64,000 nucleotides of DNA from Hypericibacter adhaerens (lineage in GTDB: Bacteria > Pseudomonadota > Alphaproteobacteria > Dongiales > Dongiaceae), in assembly GCF_008728835.1 (NCBI RefSeq), contig NZ_CP042582.1, positions 744,001 through 808,000 of the forward strand, written 5' to 3'. Below, piece after piece: positions 16,216-24,685 of this stretch. Position 1 is the first letter of the stretch. The number at the start of each line of letters is the position of its first letter. A model generated the notes under the pieces. The model saw only the letters and a list, made by a program, of their open reading frames with translations, did no database searches and had not been told where the DNA came from. The position numbers and the translations under genes are program-made.

Positions 16216-18270
16216 ATGGCCCGCAATCCGCGTTACGACATCCTGTTCGAGCCCGTGAAGATCGGGCCGGTCACGGCGAGGAACCGCTTCTACCAGGTGC
16301 CGCATTGCACCGGCATGGGCGTGCAGATGCCCAAGACCCTGGCGGCGATGCGCGGCGTCAAGGCCGAGGGCGGCTGGGGCGTCGTCAACACCGAATATTG
16401 CTCGATCCATCCGACCGCCGACGACGCGCCCTACAAGTTCTGCAGCCTGTGGGACGATGACGACCGGAAGGTGATGGCGACCATCGCCGACGCCGTCCAC
16501 GAGCATGGCGCGCTCGCCGGCTGCCAGCTCTGGCATGGCGGCGAATATGTGGTGAACCGCGCCAGCCGCCTGCCGCCGATCTCGGTCGACGGTTCGCCCG
16601 CCCATTATCTCTGGCCGCTCCAGACCCGCGCCATGGACCGCCAGGACATCCGCGAGCTCCGGCGCTGGCAGGGCGAGGCCGCCAGGCGCGCGGTCCAGGC
16701 CGGCTTCGACATCGTCTATGTCTATGCCGGCCACGCCTATCTGCCGTTCCAGTTCATCGCCAGGCGCTTCAACCACCGCAGCGACGAATATGGCGGGGCG
16801 CTCGAGAACCGCGTGCGGATGCTGCGCGAGATGATCGAAACGACGCGCGACGCGATCGGCCCGAACGTGGCGCTGGCCGTCCGCTTCGCGGTCGACGAGC
16901 TGATGGGCGACCACGGCGTGGCGGCGGGGGCGGAGGGCCGCGAGGTGGTGGAGATGCTGGCCGAGCTGCCCGATCTCTGGGACGTCAATATCAGCCAGGT
17001 CACCAACGATTCCATGAGCGCCCGCTTCTCGGAGGAGGGCTTCCAGGAGCGCTATGTCTCCTTCGTGAAGAAGGTCACGACCAAGCCGGTCGTGGGCGTA
17101 GGCCGCTTCACTTCGCCCGACACGATGGTGTCGCAGATCCGGCGCGGCGTGCTCGACCTGATCGGTGCGGCGCGGCCCTCGATCGCCGATCCCTTCCTGC
17201 CGAAGAAGGTGGAGGAGGGCCGCGAGGACGAGATCCGCGAATGCATCGGCTGCAACATCTGCCGCTCCTGCAACAACGAGGGCGTGCCGATCCGCTGCAC
17301 CCAGAACCCGACCATGGGCGAGGAATGGCGCCGCGGGTGGCATCCCGAGCGCGTCCAGCCCAGGCGCTCCGACAAGCGCGTGCTGATCGTGGGCGCCGGT
17401 CCGGCCGGCCTCGAATGCGCGGTCACGCTGGGGAAGCGCGGCTATGAGGTGGCGCTGGCCGACGCCGCCGACGAACCGGGCGGGCGCATCAATGCCGAAT
17501 GCCGGCTGCCGGGCCTCGGCTCCTATGCGCGGGTGCGCGACTGGCGCCTCGGGCAGATCGCGAAGCTCACCCAGGTCGAGCTCTATCCGGCGAGTCGCAT
17601 GACCGCCGCCGACGTGCTCGAATTCGGCGCGCAGCATGTGGTGATCGCGACCGGGGCGCGCTGGCGGCGCGACGGGGTCGGGATGGCGAGCCACGACCCG
17701 ACTGTGGCGGAAGGAGCGCCCCGCATCTTCACGCCCGAGGACATCATGGCCGGTGCCGTGCCGGCGGCCCCCGTCATCGTCTATGACGAGGATCAGTACT
17801 ATATGGGCGGCTGCCTCGCCATGAAGCTGGTGCAGGCGGGATTGCCGGTGGCGCTGGTGACGCCGGGCGGCGAGGCCTCCTCCTACTGCCGCATGACCGA
17901 CGAGCATGACAAGGTGCAGGCCCGGCTGATCGAGCTCGGCGTCGAGATCGTGTCCAACCGCCAGCTCCTGGGCTTCGACGGCGGGGGCGCGCGGCTGGCT
18001 TGCGTCTATACCGGCCGCGAGTTCCGGCAAGGCGCGGCGAGCCTGGTGCTCGTCACCATGCGCCGGCCCGAAGGCTCTCTTTATGAGGAGCTGGCCGCCG
18101 ACCCGGCCGCGCTCACGGCCGCCGGGATCGCCGGCCTGGCGCGGATCGGCGACTGCCTGGCGCCGGGGGCCGTGGTGCATGCCGTTCATGCCGGTCATCT
18201 TCATGCGCGCGAGCTGGACGAGCCGGCCAAGGGCGACGTGCCCTATAAACGCGAACGCGCCATCATCTGA
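16216..18270 (+). CDS. Trimethylamine dehydrogenase-like FMN/[4Fe-4S] amine demethylase
   Basis: The 684-residue protein has an Old-Yellow-Enzyme-like FMN barrel (about 5-340), an Fe-S site with Cys343, Cys346, Cys349 and Cys361, then NAD/FAD-type Rossmann domains (VLIVGAGPAGLE near 393). It follows trimethylamine dehydrogenase along its length: NRFYQVPHC contains Cys31, the counterpart of the cysteine that covalently holds FMN; NTEYCSI keeps the active-site Tyr; YVYAGHAYLP keeps the Tyr/His pair; EEWRRGWHPE follows the cluster. The two tryptophans of the TMA aromatic bowl appear absent, so the substrate is probably another N-methylated amine such as a methylated amino acid. It leads an operon with an MttB-like protein. 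Confidence 0.9.
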   Translation: MARNPRYDILFEPVKIGPVTARNRFYQVPHCTGMGVQMPKTLAAMRGVKAEGGWGVVNTEYCSIHPTADDAPYKFCSLWDDDDRKVMATIADAVHEHGALAGCQLWHGGEYVVNRASRLPPISVDGSPAHYLWPLQTRAMDRQDIRELRRWQGEAARRAVQAGFDIVYVYAGHAYLPFQFIARRFNHRSDEYGGALENRVRMLREMIETTRDAIGPNVALAVRFAVDELMGDHGVAAGAEGREVVEMLAELPDLWDVNISQVTNDSMSARFSEEGFQERYVSFVKKVTTKPVVGVGRFTSPDTMVSQIRRGVLDLIGAARPSIADPFLPKKVEEGREDEIRECIGCNICRSCNNEGVPIRCTQNPTMGEEWRRGWHPERVQPRRSDKRVLIVGAGPAGLECAVTLGKRGYEVALADAADEPGGRINAECRLPGLGSYARVRDWRLGQIAKLTQVELYPASRMTAADVLEFGAQHVVIATGARWRRDGVGMASHDPTVAEGAPRIFTPEDIMAGAVPAAPVIVYDEDQYYMGGCLAMKLVQAGLPVALVTPGGEASSYCRMTDEHDKVQARLIELGVEIVSNRQLLGFDGGGARLACVYTGREFRQGAASLVLVTMRRPEGSLYEELAADPAALTAAGIAGLARIGDCLAPGAVVHAVHAGHLHARELDEPAKGDVPYKRERAII

Positions 18271-18302
18271 CGGTAAATTCCGGGGCGGGGAGAAGGGACA
18301 AC

Positions 18303-19880
18303 ATGAGCGAAGTCGAGACGGTCGGCCCGGCGCGGCGCGAAGGGCGGGGGCGCGATGCCGGCGGCAAGGCGCGGCGCGAGCGCCGCTCCTCGGGCGGCGG
18401 CATCCACCAGCTGCCTTTCAAGACGCTGCGCAATCCGTTCAAGCCGGTCGAGATCCTGTCGGCCGACCAGATCGAGGCGATCCACGAGGCCTCGCTCGAT
18501 CTGCTCGAGACCGTCGGGCTCGAGGTGCTTCATGGCGAGACCCTCGACATCTTCGAGCGCGCCGGCGCCAAGGTCGATCGCTCGACTTTAAGGATAAGGC
18601 CGGATCGCGGCCTGATCCTCGAAGCGGTGGCGAAGGCGCCGGCCGAGTTCTCCTTGCGCGCCCGCAATCCCGAGCGCGACCTCGTCATCGGCGGCGATCA
18701 TCTCGTGTTCGATGCGACCGGCGGGCCCGCCTTCGTCAGCGACCTCGATCGCGGCCGGCGCGCCGGCAACGAAGCCGATATGAAGGACTATATCCGCCTG
18801 GTGCATATGCTGAACGTGCTGCATCAGGAGGGCGGCACCGGGGTCGAGCCGACCGACCTGCCGGCCGAGACGCGCCATCTCGATGTCTATGAATCGATCC
18901 TGACGCTCACCGACAAGAGCTGGCATTGCTGGGGCATCGGCGCCTTCCGCGTGCGCGACGCGATCGAGATGGCCTGCATCGCCTACCCGACGACGCGCGA
19001 GGAGCTGATGGAGCGCCCGGCCGTCATCACCATCATCAACTCGAACTCGCCCATGAAGTTCGACGGGCCGATGGGCGAGGGGCTCTGCGAGCTGGCGCGC
19101 AACGGCCAGGCGACGGTCGTGACGCCTTTCACGCTCTGCGGCGCCATGAGCCCGGTGACGCTGGCGGGGGCACTCGCCCAGCAGAACGCCGAGGCGCTCT
19201 TCATGGCGGCCCTGACGCAGCTGGTGCGGCCGGGCGCGCCGGTGGTCTATGGCGGCTTCACCTCGAATGTCGACATGCGCTCCGGGGCACCCGCCTTCGG
19301 CACGCCGGAATATACCAGGGCCGCCTTCGCCTCGGGCCAGCTCGCGCGGCGCTGCAAACTGCCCTACCGCTCGAGCAACGTGAACGCCTCCAACACGGTC
19401 GATGTCCAGGCGGCCTACGAGTCGAGCATGTCGCTCTGGGGCACGATCCTGGGCGGCGTCAATCTCCTCGCCCACGCGGCCGGCTGGCTCGAGGGCGGGC
19501 TCACGGCCTCCTACGAGAAGCTGATCCTCGATTGCGAGATGCTGCAGCTCATGCGCGAGACCCTGATGCCGATCCCGACCGACAAGGCGAGCCTCGGCCT
19601 CGACGCGATCGCCGAGGTCGGCCCCGGCGGTCATTTTTTCGGTGTCGGCCACACGCTGGAGCGCTTCGAGACGGCCTTCTACCGCCCCATGCTCTCCGAT
19701 TGGCGCAATTTCGAGACCTGGACCGACGCCGGCGCCGTCGACGGGACGAGGCGCGCCAACGCCATCTGGAAGGAGCTCTTGCGCCAATATCAGGAGCCGG
19801 CCATGGATCCGGCCATCCGCGAGGAACTGGCGGCCTATGTGGCGCGGCGCAAGAAGGAGATCGAAAGCGGGAAATATTGA
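18303..19880 (+). CDS. MttB-family (trimethylamine-type) methyltransferase lacking pyrrolysine
   Basis: The 525-residue protein belongs to the MttB superfamily, whose members move a methyl group from quaternary or tertiary amines to a corrinoid protein. The frame has no internal TAG, so it is a non-pyrrolysine member like glycine-betaine and carnitine demethylases. Recognisable stretches are TVGLEVLHGE (near 75), HQEGGTGVEPTDLP (near 178) and the conserved end AEVGPGGHFFGVGHTL. A basic, probably disordered N-terminus of about 35 residues precedes the fold. No corrinoid-protein or second-methyltransferase gene is nearby. It starts 32 nt after the flavoprotein gene with GAGAAGGG as ribosome-binding site. 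Confidence 0.88.
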   Translation: MSEVETVGPARREGRGRDAGGKARRERRSSGGGIHQLPFKTLRNPFKPVEILSADQIEAIHEASLDLLETVGLEVLHGETLDIFERAGAKVDRSTLRIRPDRGLILEAVAKAPAEFSLRARNPERDLVIGGDHLVFDATGGPAFVSDLDRGRRAGNEADMKDYIRLVHMLNVLHQEGGTGVEPTDLPAETRHLDVYESILTLTDKSWHCWGIGAFRVRDAIEMACIAYPTTREELMERPAVITIINSNSPMKFDGPMGEGLCELARNGQATVVTPFTLCGAMSPVTLAGALAQQNAEALFMAALTQLVRPGAPVVYGGFTSNVDMRSGAPAFGTPEYTRAAFASGQLARRCKLPYRSSNVNASNTVDVQAAYESSMSLWGTILGGVNLLAHAAGWLEGGLTASYEKLILDCEMLQLMRETLMPIPTDKASLGLDAIAEVGPGGHFFGVGHTLERFETAFYRPMLSDWRNFETWTDAGAVDGTRRANAIWKELLRQYQEPAMDPAIREELAAYVARRKKEIESGKY

Positions 19881-19969
19881 CCGGTGCCGCTACCCCGGAC
19901 TTGTGGCGGCGACGGATTTTTGATTCCCTGGAGACCGCCTGCGTCGCCGATGAGGGGATGCGTTCCACG

Positions 19970-20572
19970 ATGTCGATGCGCCGCCTGATCAAGGCCAGCG
20001 AGCACCGCGTGATGCCTTGGAAGAACAGCCAGGGCATGACGGCCGAGATCGCGATCGATCCGCCGGAGACGCCGCTCGACAAATCCTTCCGCTGGCGCCT
20101 GTCGCTGGCGGAGGTCAAGGCCGACGGGCCGTTCTCGAAATTCCCGGGCTATGACCGCGTCATCATGCTGATGGGCGGCAACGGCATGGTGCTGCGTTTC
20201 GACAATGGGCGCTCGGAGCGGATCGACGAGCCCTATGTCCCGTTCCAGTTCAGCGGCGACGACGATGTGCGCTGCTGGCTGATCGACGGCTCGGTGCGCG
20301 ACTTCAACCTGATCGTGCGCCGCGATTTTCAGATCTCGGCGGGCATCCTCACCCTCAACCGCCGCGACCGGATGCTGCCGGCGCTGGGCCGCGGCACCAC
20401 GCTGATCCTCTATGTGATCGAGGGGGACACCGTCCTCGACGACGGCACGCTGCTCAACCCGGGCGACACGCTCATCATCAATGTCGAGCTCGCCGCCAAG
20501 CACGCGGTCGCCTTCCAGCGCAGCCAGTCGACGCTCTTCATGGCCCGGCTGACGCCGCGACAGTGGACGTGA
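19970..20572 (+). CDS. HutD/Ves-like cupin family protein
   Basis: The protein has about 200 residues and the HutD/Ves pattern: MPWKNSQGMTAEIAIDPPE near the N-terminus, FRWRLSLAEVKADGPFSKFPGYDRVIMLM in two parts, and DFNLIVRRD. HutD is a cupin-like protein of histidine-utilisation operons of uncertain biochemical role. Here no hut enzyme is nearby; instead it follows the MttB-like gene by 89 nt and is probably part of the same methylated-amine operon. Start codon choice is uncertain among three ATGs (19958, 19970, 19976); 19970 has the best-spaced GAGGGG. Confidence 0.82.
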   Translation: MSMRRLIKASEHRVMPWKNSQGMTAEIAIDPPETPLDKSFRWRLSLAEVKADGPFSKFPGYDRVIMLMGGNGMVLRFDNGRSERIDEPYVPFQFSGDDDVRCWLIDGSVRDFNLIVRRDFQISAGILTLNRRDRMLPALGRGTTLILYVIEGDTVLDDGTLLNPGDTLIINVELAAKHAVAFQRSQSTLFMARLTPRQWT

Positions 20573-20604
20573 ACAGCAGAGCGAAGTCGACGCCGTAAGC
20601 CCTA

Positions 20605-20724
20605 TCGTCACCCCCGCGAAAGCGGGGATCCATGGAGAGGCCAAAACGCGGTATCGACATGGGTCCCCCGCTGGAGTTTACGCTTGGGCCGACCAACGGT
20701 CGGACCCGGGCGCGGGGATGACGG
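20605..20724. repeat. CCCCGCGAAAGCGGGG palindromic repeat, degenerate pair
   Basis: A clear unit (TCGTCACCCCCGCGAAAGCG then GGGATCCA) at 20605-20632 is followed by a decayed inverted partner (GCGCGGGGATGACGG) near 20710-20724. The same unit occurs as a perfect pair at 61554-61653. It lies between two convergent genes, where it could form an mRNA hairpin on either transcript. Confidence 0.75.
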
Positions 20725-20733
20725 CCGGAGCGC

Positions 20734-21447
20734 CTATTCCAGCGCCAGCCAGCGGTCGCTGACGGCTTCGGCGAAGCGGCGCGCGCTGGGGGCGTTGGCG
20801 GGCCATTCGGCGCGCAGGCGCTTGACCGTGGCCGGCACGTTCTCGCGCCCGATATGGCGGGTGAGGCCGGGCTCGCAGGCCTCGAACCAGGTCTCGGCGA
20901 TGGCGGGCGTCGCCTCGAAATGGCACTGGAAGCCATAGGCGCGCTTGCCGAGGCGGAAGGCCTGGTTGCGGCAGCCCTCGCCCTGCATCAGGAGTTCCGC
21001 CTCCTGGGGCAGGTCGAACGTATCCTCGTGCCACTGCATGATCCTGGCCTTGGGCCCGAGTCCGGCCAGGACCGGGTCCTTCTGGCCTTCCGGCGTCAGG
21101 GTCAGCTCGGTGAAGCCGACCTCGAGATGGGTGTGGCGGCGCACCTTGCCGCCGAAGGCCCGCGCCATGAGCTGGGAGCCGAGGCAGATCCCCAGCAGCC
21201 CGCGCCCCTGCCGGTGGAAGTCGCGCATGCTGTCCAGGATGGCGGGAAAGGCCGGCCAGTTCGCATCGTCATTGGCATGCTGCACGCCGCCCAGCACCAC
21301 CATCCCGTCATAGCCCTTGGGGCTCTCGGGCAGCGGATCGCCGTCATGGGGCCGGCGGATCTCCGCCTTGCCGCCCTTGGCCTCGATCCGCTCGGCGACG
21401 ATGCCGGGCTGTCCCAGGGAGTCGTTCTGGATGATGAGAATCTTCAT
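20734..21447 (-). CDS. Type 1 glutamine amidotransferase (GMP-synthase-like class I domain)
   Basis: The 237-residue protein is a single class I glutamine amidotransferase domain with nucleophile elbow GICLGSQ (Cys88), and FQCHFE containing the catalytic His-Glu pair near residue 180. Similar stand-alone domains are annotated as GMP synthase-like or as gamma-glutamyl peptidases; no synthetase partner is encoded nearby, so hydrolysis of a gamma-glutamyl amide is as likely as ammonia supply. It is convergent with the HutD-like gene. Confidence 0.9.
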   Translation of the reverse strand: MKILIIQNDSLGQPGIVAERIEAKGGKAEIRRPHDGDPLPESPKGYDGMVVLGGVQHANDDANWPAFPAILDSMRDFHRQGRGLLGICLGSQLMARAFGGKVRRHTHLEVGFTELTLTPEGQKDPVLAGLGPKARIMQWHEDTFDLPQEAELLMQGEGCRNQAFRLGKRAYGFQCHFEATPAIAETWFEACEPGLTRHIGRENVPATVKRLRAEWPANAPSARRFAEAVSDRWLALE

Positions 21448-21634
21448 GGGTATGAATGGCTCGCGCGAGAAGGAATGAGAACCTGCCGGTCATCCGACCC
21501 GGATGACCCGGGGCATCAGGCGACCCCGGTATCATCTGGCTCCGGGCGGGCGCGATTATAAGGGCAGCCCCTTGCCGCGCCAGCCCGGCGGCGCCTCAAC
21601 CCTGCCTTGCGCCGGGCGCAATCGAGGGAGCCGT

Positions 21635-21667
21635 CCTTCCGCCTTCCGAGGGGCGGAAAGCGGAAGG
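21635..21667. repeat. Inverted repeat in the divergent region upstream of the MFS gene
   Basis: The 320-nt divergent gap (21448-21767) contains a 14-bp inverted repeat, CCTTCCGCCTTCCG / CGGAAAGCGGAAGG with one mismatch and a 5-nt loop, about 100 nt before the MFS start. It could be an operator or a leader hairpin. Nothing else in the gap stands out, except the A/T-richer ATGAACAAGGTCTCATTTCGG stretch close to the MFS start. Confidence 0.4.
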
Positions 21668-21767
21668 AAAGCGGCGGCTCGGCACTCCCGCACCTTCCCC
21701 GCCCGTGATATGAACAAGGTCTCATTTCGGCGAGACCCGCGCCTGACCCGAGTGCCCGCTTCCCTTC

Positions 21768-22970
21768 ATGCCGACTGACATTCCCTCCGGCACCGGCCCG
21801 ATGTGGCTGCGTGCGGTGAGCCGTCCGGGCGCGATCGTTTTCGCGATCATGTTCACGCTCGAGAGCTTCGCGCGCGGTCTGATCGCCACGATCATCCCGC
21901 TCCAGGCCTACGCCCTGCTGCAGCATGCGCGCGATGTCAGCATCCTCTATACGGCCGTGGGGCTCGTCGGCCTGGCCTCGAGCTTCGGCATCCCGTTCCT
22001 GATCCGCCGCTTCAAGCGCCGCTGGGTCTATACCGCCGGGGCCGCCGCCCTGCTGGTCGCGGCGCTGCTGCTCGCCACCGCCACCCTCACGGGCCAGATC
22101 GGCGCCATGCTGGCGCGCGCCTTCGGTGCCGCCGCGCTCAACATCACGCTCAGCCTTTATGTGATGGACTATATCCGGCGCAAGGATCTGGTGCGTTCCG
22201 AGCCGATCCGCCTGATGGTCAGCGCCGCCGCCTGGACGATCGGCCCGGCCTTCGGTGTCTGGCTCTATAGCGAGGTCGGCCACGGCGTCGCCGAGCTCCT
22301 GTCGGCGGCCTCCTGCGCGCTGCTCCTGCTCTATTTCTGGTATCTGCGGCTGACGGAGAACCCGGCCGTCGCGGCGGCGACGCGCCCGCCGCCCAACCCG
22401 ATCGCCACCATCCGCCGCTTCGTCGCCCAGCCGAGGCTGAGGCTCGGCTGGTTCGTCCCCTTCGCGCGCTCCTGCTGGTGGGCGATGTATTTCGTCTATC
22501 CGCCGCTGTTCCTGGTGCAGGCCGGCAAGGGCGATTTCGCCGGCGCGCTCCTGGTCTCGCTCGGCAACGCGATGCTGTTCGTGACGCCGCTCTTCAGCCG
22601 CATGGCGGCGCGCAGCGGAATCCGCCGGCCGATCATCGTCGGCTTCATCGGGCTGGGCGTGCTCACCACGGCGGCGGGCTTCATGCACGGATGGCCCTGG
22701 ATCGCCGCCGGCACGCTGCTGGCGGGCTCGGCCTTCTGCTGCCTGCTCGACGCCTTCGGCAACATTCCCTACATGCGCGCTGTCCGCCCGCTCGAGCGTC
22801 CGCAGATGACCACGGTGTTCCGCACCTATATCGATCTCTCCGACCTGATGCCCCAGGCCTTCTATTCGGTGCTGCTCAGCTTCTTCGACATCCGCGCCGT
22901 CTTCATCGCCTGCGGCCTCTTCATGTTCGTGGCCGCGGCGGTGGCGCTGAAGATTCCGAAAAGGATGTAG
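21768..22970 (+). CDS. Major facilitator superfamily (MFS) transporter
   Basis: The 400-residue protein has about 12 hydrophobic segments and MFS-like loops (LIRRFKRRWVY between helices 2 and 3). It lacks a family signature that would reveal its substrate. The second half carries FRTYIDLSDLMPQAFYS, unusual for drug exporters. It is divergent from the amidotransferase gene and convergent with the amidase gene. Start chosen at the ATG shortly before the first hydrophobic segment. Confidence 0.88.
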   Translation: MPTDIPSGTGPMWLRAVSRPGAIVFAIMFTLESFARGLIATIIPLQAYALLQHARDVSILYTAVGLVGLASSFGIPFLIRRFKRRWVYTAGAAALLVAALLLATATLTGQIGAMLARAFGAAALNITLSLYVMDYIRRKDLVRSEPIRLMVSAAAWTIGPAFGVWLYSEVGHGVAELLSAASCALLLLYFWYLRLTENPAVAAATRPPPNPIATIRRFVAQPRLRLGWFVPFARSCWWAMYFVYPPLFLVQAGKGDFAGALLVSLGNAMLFVTPLFSRMAARSGIRRPIIVGFIGLGVLTTAAGFMHGWPWIAAGTLLAGSAFCCLLDAFGNIPYMRAVRPLERPQMTTVFRTYIDLSDLMPQAFYSVLLSFFDIRAVFIACGLFMFVAAAVALKIPKRM

Positions 22971-23021
22971 CACCGGGCTCCGTAAGCCGGCAAGGCGAGG
23001 CCCCCCTTCCCGGGGGCTCCG

Positions 23022-24455
23022 TCATCGCGTCGTGGCGGCCATGTCCCAATGCGTCGGCGGTTTCGGCCAAGGCCGGGCTTCCTCGATGGCGGCCCCGATT
23101 CGCAGTGCTGTCAGATCGTCATAGCGCCGGCCCACGATCTGGACGGCTGTCGGCATGCCACCGCCGGTCAGGCCCGAGGGAATCGAGACCACAGGGCACT
23201 GGCCGATGAAATTGAACTGCAGCGTGAGATCGAAGGCCCGGCAGCGGCCCTGGTCGTCATCGTAGTCGAACTCGAACTCGTTGCGGCCGATCTCCGGAGC
23301 CGCCATGCTCAAGGTCGGACACAAGAGCGCGTCATAGGTTCGGAACAGCTGGCGCAGCTTTTCCCACTGGGCCGTCCGCACCAGCTCCACGTTCTTTAGT
23401 GACAGGGCATCGATCGATCCCGCTCCCTCGATCAGCTTTACCACGAATGGGTCCATCCTGTCGCGCCATCGGTCGAGATGTTGGCCGAACAGCATCCCCA
23501 TCATGACCGAGAAATGCAGGTAGCAAGCGTCGTTGATTCCGCGGTCCCAGGCGAGATCGACTTCCTCGACCACGGCGCCTCGGTCGCGCAGGGTCTCGGC
23601 CACGGCGAGCGAATGGGCGGCCACCTCAGGGTCGATCGCGTAATAGCCGAGATCGAGGCTCAAGGCGATCTTGAGCCCGCGGACATCGCGCGGGATTGGC
23701 ACAGGCAGCGGCGGCAGCGCCGGCAGAGAGGTGATGTCGCGATCGTCGGGCCCCTGGGTGGCGTTGAGGAACAAGGCGGCATCCTCGACGGTCCTGGCCA
23801 GAGGCCCATGATGCCAGATGGTGAGGAACTGGCTCTTCAAGCTGTCGAAGGGAATGCGTCCGACGCTGGGTTTGAACCCGACGATGCCGCAGCAGGCAGC
23901 AGGCAGGCGGATGGAGCCGCCGGCGTCCGATCCTTCCGCCAGGGGCACGCAGCCGGTCGCCACGGCGACGGCGGATCCGCCTGATGAGCCGCCGGGGGTG
24001 CACTGCGGATTCCATGGATTCCGGGTGACGCCCCAGAGGGGGCTTTCGGTGAAGCTGGCATAGGCGAATTCCGGCGTGGTGGTCTTGCCGACCAGGATGG
24101 CGCCTGCTTCCCGCAAGCGCTCGGCGACCACCGCATCCTCCTCGGGAATCCAGTCTTCATAGACGCGGGAGCCGAGCGTGGTGCGTTTGCCGCGCGTCGG
24201 CGTGAAGTCCTTGATGGCGATGGGCACGCCATGAAGGGGTCCGAGCGGCCGGCCGGCGATAAGAGCCTCCTCGGCCATCCTGGCCTGGAGGAGCGCTTCT
24301 TCGGGATAGATGAAACAGAAGCAATTCAAGACGCGGTTGACCTCGTCGACCCGCGCCAGCGCGTTGCGGACCAGATCGATCGGGGACACCTCTTTGCGGC
24401 GGTAGAGGGCACCGATCTCGGCGGCGGATCTGTAGGCAAGCTCGAGATCGCTCAT
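23022..24455 (-). CDS. Amidase-signature family hydrolase
   Basis: The 477-residue enzyme has the Ser-cisSer-Lys triad of the amidase-signature family: Lys82 (PIAIKD), Ser157 (PGGSSGG) and Ser181 (GSDAGGSIRLPA). It hydrolyses a carboxylic amide in the cytoplasm; the substrate cannot be predicted and no GatB partner is present, so it is not GatA. It is transcribed away from the amino-acid ABC operon and shares the intergenic palindrome, suggesting common control and a shared catabolic pathway with the gamma-glutamyltransferase. Confidence 0.92.
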   Translation of the reverse strand: MSDLELAYRSAAEIGALYRRKEVSPIDLVRNALARVDEVNRVLNCFCFIYPEEALLQARMAEEALIAGRPLGPLHGVPIAIKDFTPTRGKRTTLGSRVYEDWIPEEDAVVAERLREAGAILVGKTTTPEFAYASFTESPLWGVTRNPWNPQCTPGGSSGGSAVAVATGCVPLAEGSDAGGSIRLPAACCGIVGFKPSVGRIPFDSLKSQFLTIWHHGPLARTVEDAALFLNATQGPDDRDITSLPALPPLPVPIPRDVRGLKIALSLDLGYYAIDPEVAAHSLAVAETLRDRGAVVEEVDLAWDRGINDACYLHFSVMMGMLFGQHLDRWRDRMDPFVVKLIEGAGSIDALSLKNVELVRTAQWEKLRQLFRTYDALLCPTLSMAAPEIGRNEFEFDYDDDQGRCRAFDLTLQFNFIGQCPVVSIPSGLTGGGMPTAVQIVGRRYDDLTALRIGAAIEEARPWPKPPTHWDMAATTR

Positions 24456-24570
24456 GGCTAGACCGAAAATGCTGCCAATTCAGGTCGATGTGCAGGAGTA
24501 CCCCGTGGTGCACGGGCATGGCTGCCCACGGAATGGGCAGACCGGCGCGAAGCTTGTTTGATTTTAGTGC

Positions 24571-24582
24571 TTGTGATCACAA
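24571..24582. promoter_or_regulatory. Palindromic operator TTGTGATCACAA
   Basis: A perfect 12-bp palindrome lies midway in the 230-nt divergent region between the amidase (start 24455) and the binding-protein gene (start 24686), inside an A/T-richer stretch. Its form is typical of GntR/FadR-type dimer sites; it lacks the 6-nt spacer expected for a CRP site. No regulator gene is adjacent. Confidence 0.55.
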
Positions 24583-24685
24583 AAGCGAACACCATAGATT
24601 ACACGACCTTGTTGACGCGGCGGTCAAATGGGGACGCTCGCGTCACAGCAACGATAAAACAACAATGCCCGAGGGAGTGAATGTC

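Noticed and set aside
18303-19880. Pyrrolysine-containing MttB
   Set aside because: The frame has no internal TAG codon and no pyl genes are in the window.
21516-22970. Long minus-strand frame opposite the MFS transporter
   Set aside because: Composition is Glu/Arg/Gly/His-rich without domains; it mirrors the hydrophobic codons of the MFS gene.
24571-24582. TTGTGATCACAA as a CRP site
   Set aside because: CRP sites need TGTGA and TCACA separated by about 6 nt; here the halves are directly joined. A GntR-type operator fits better.
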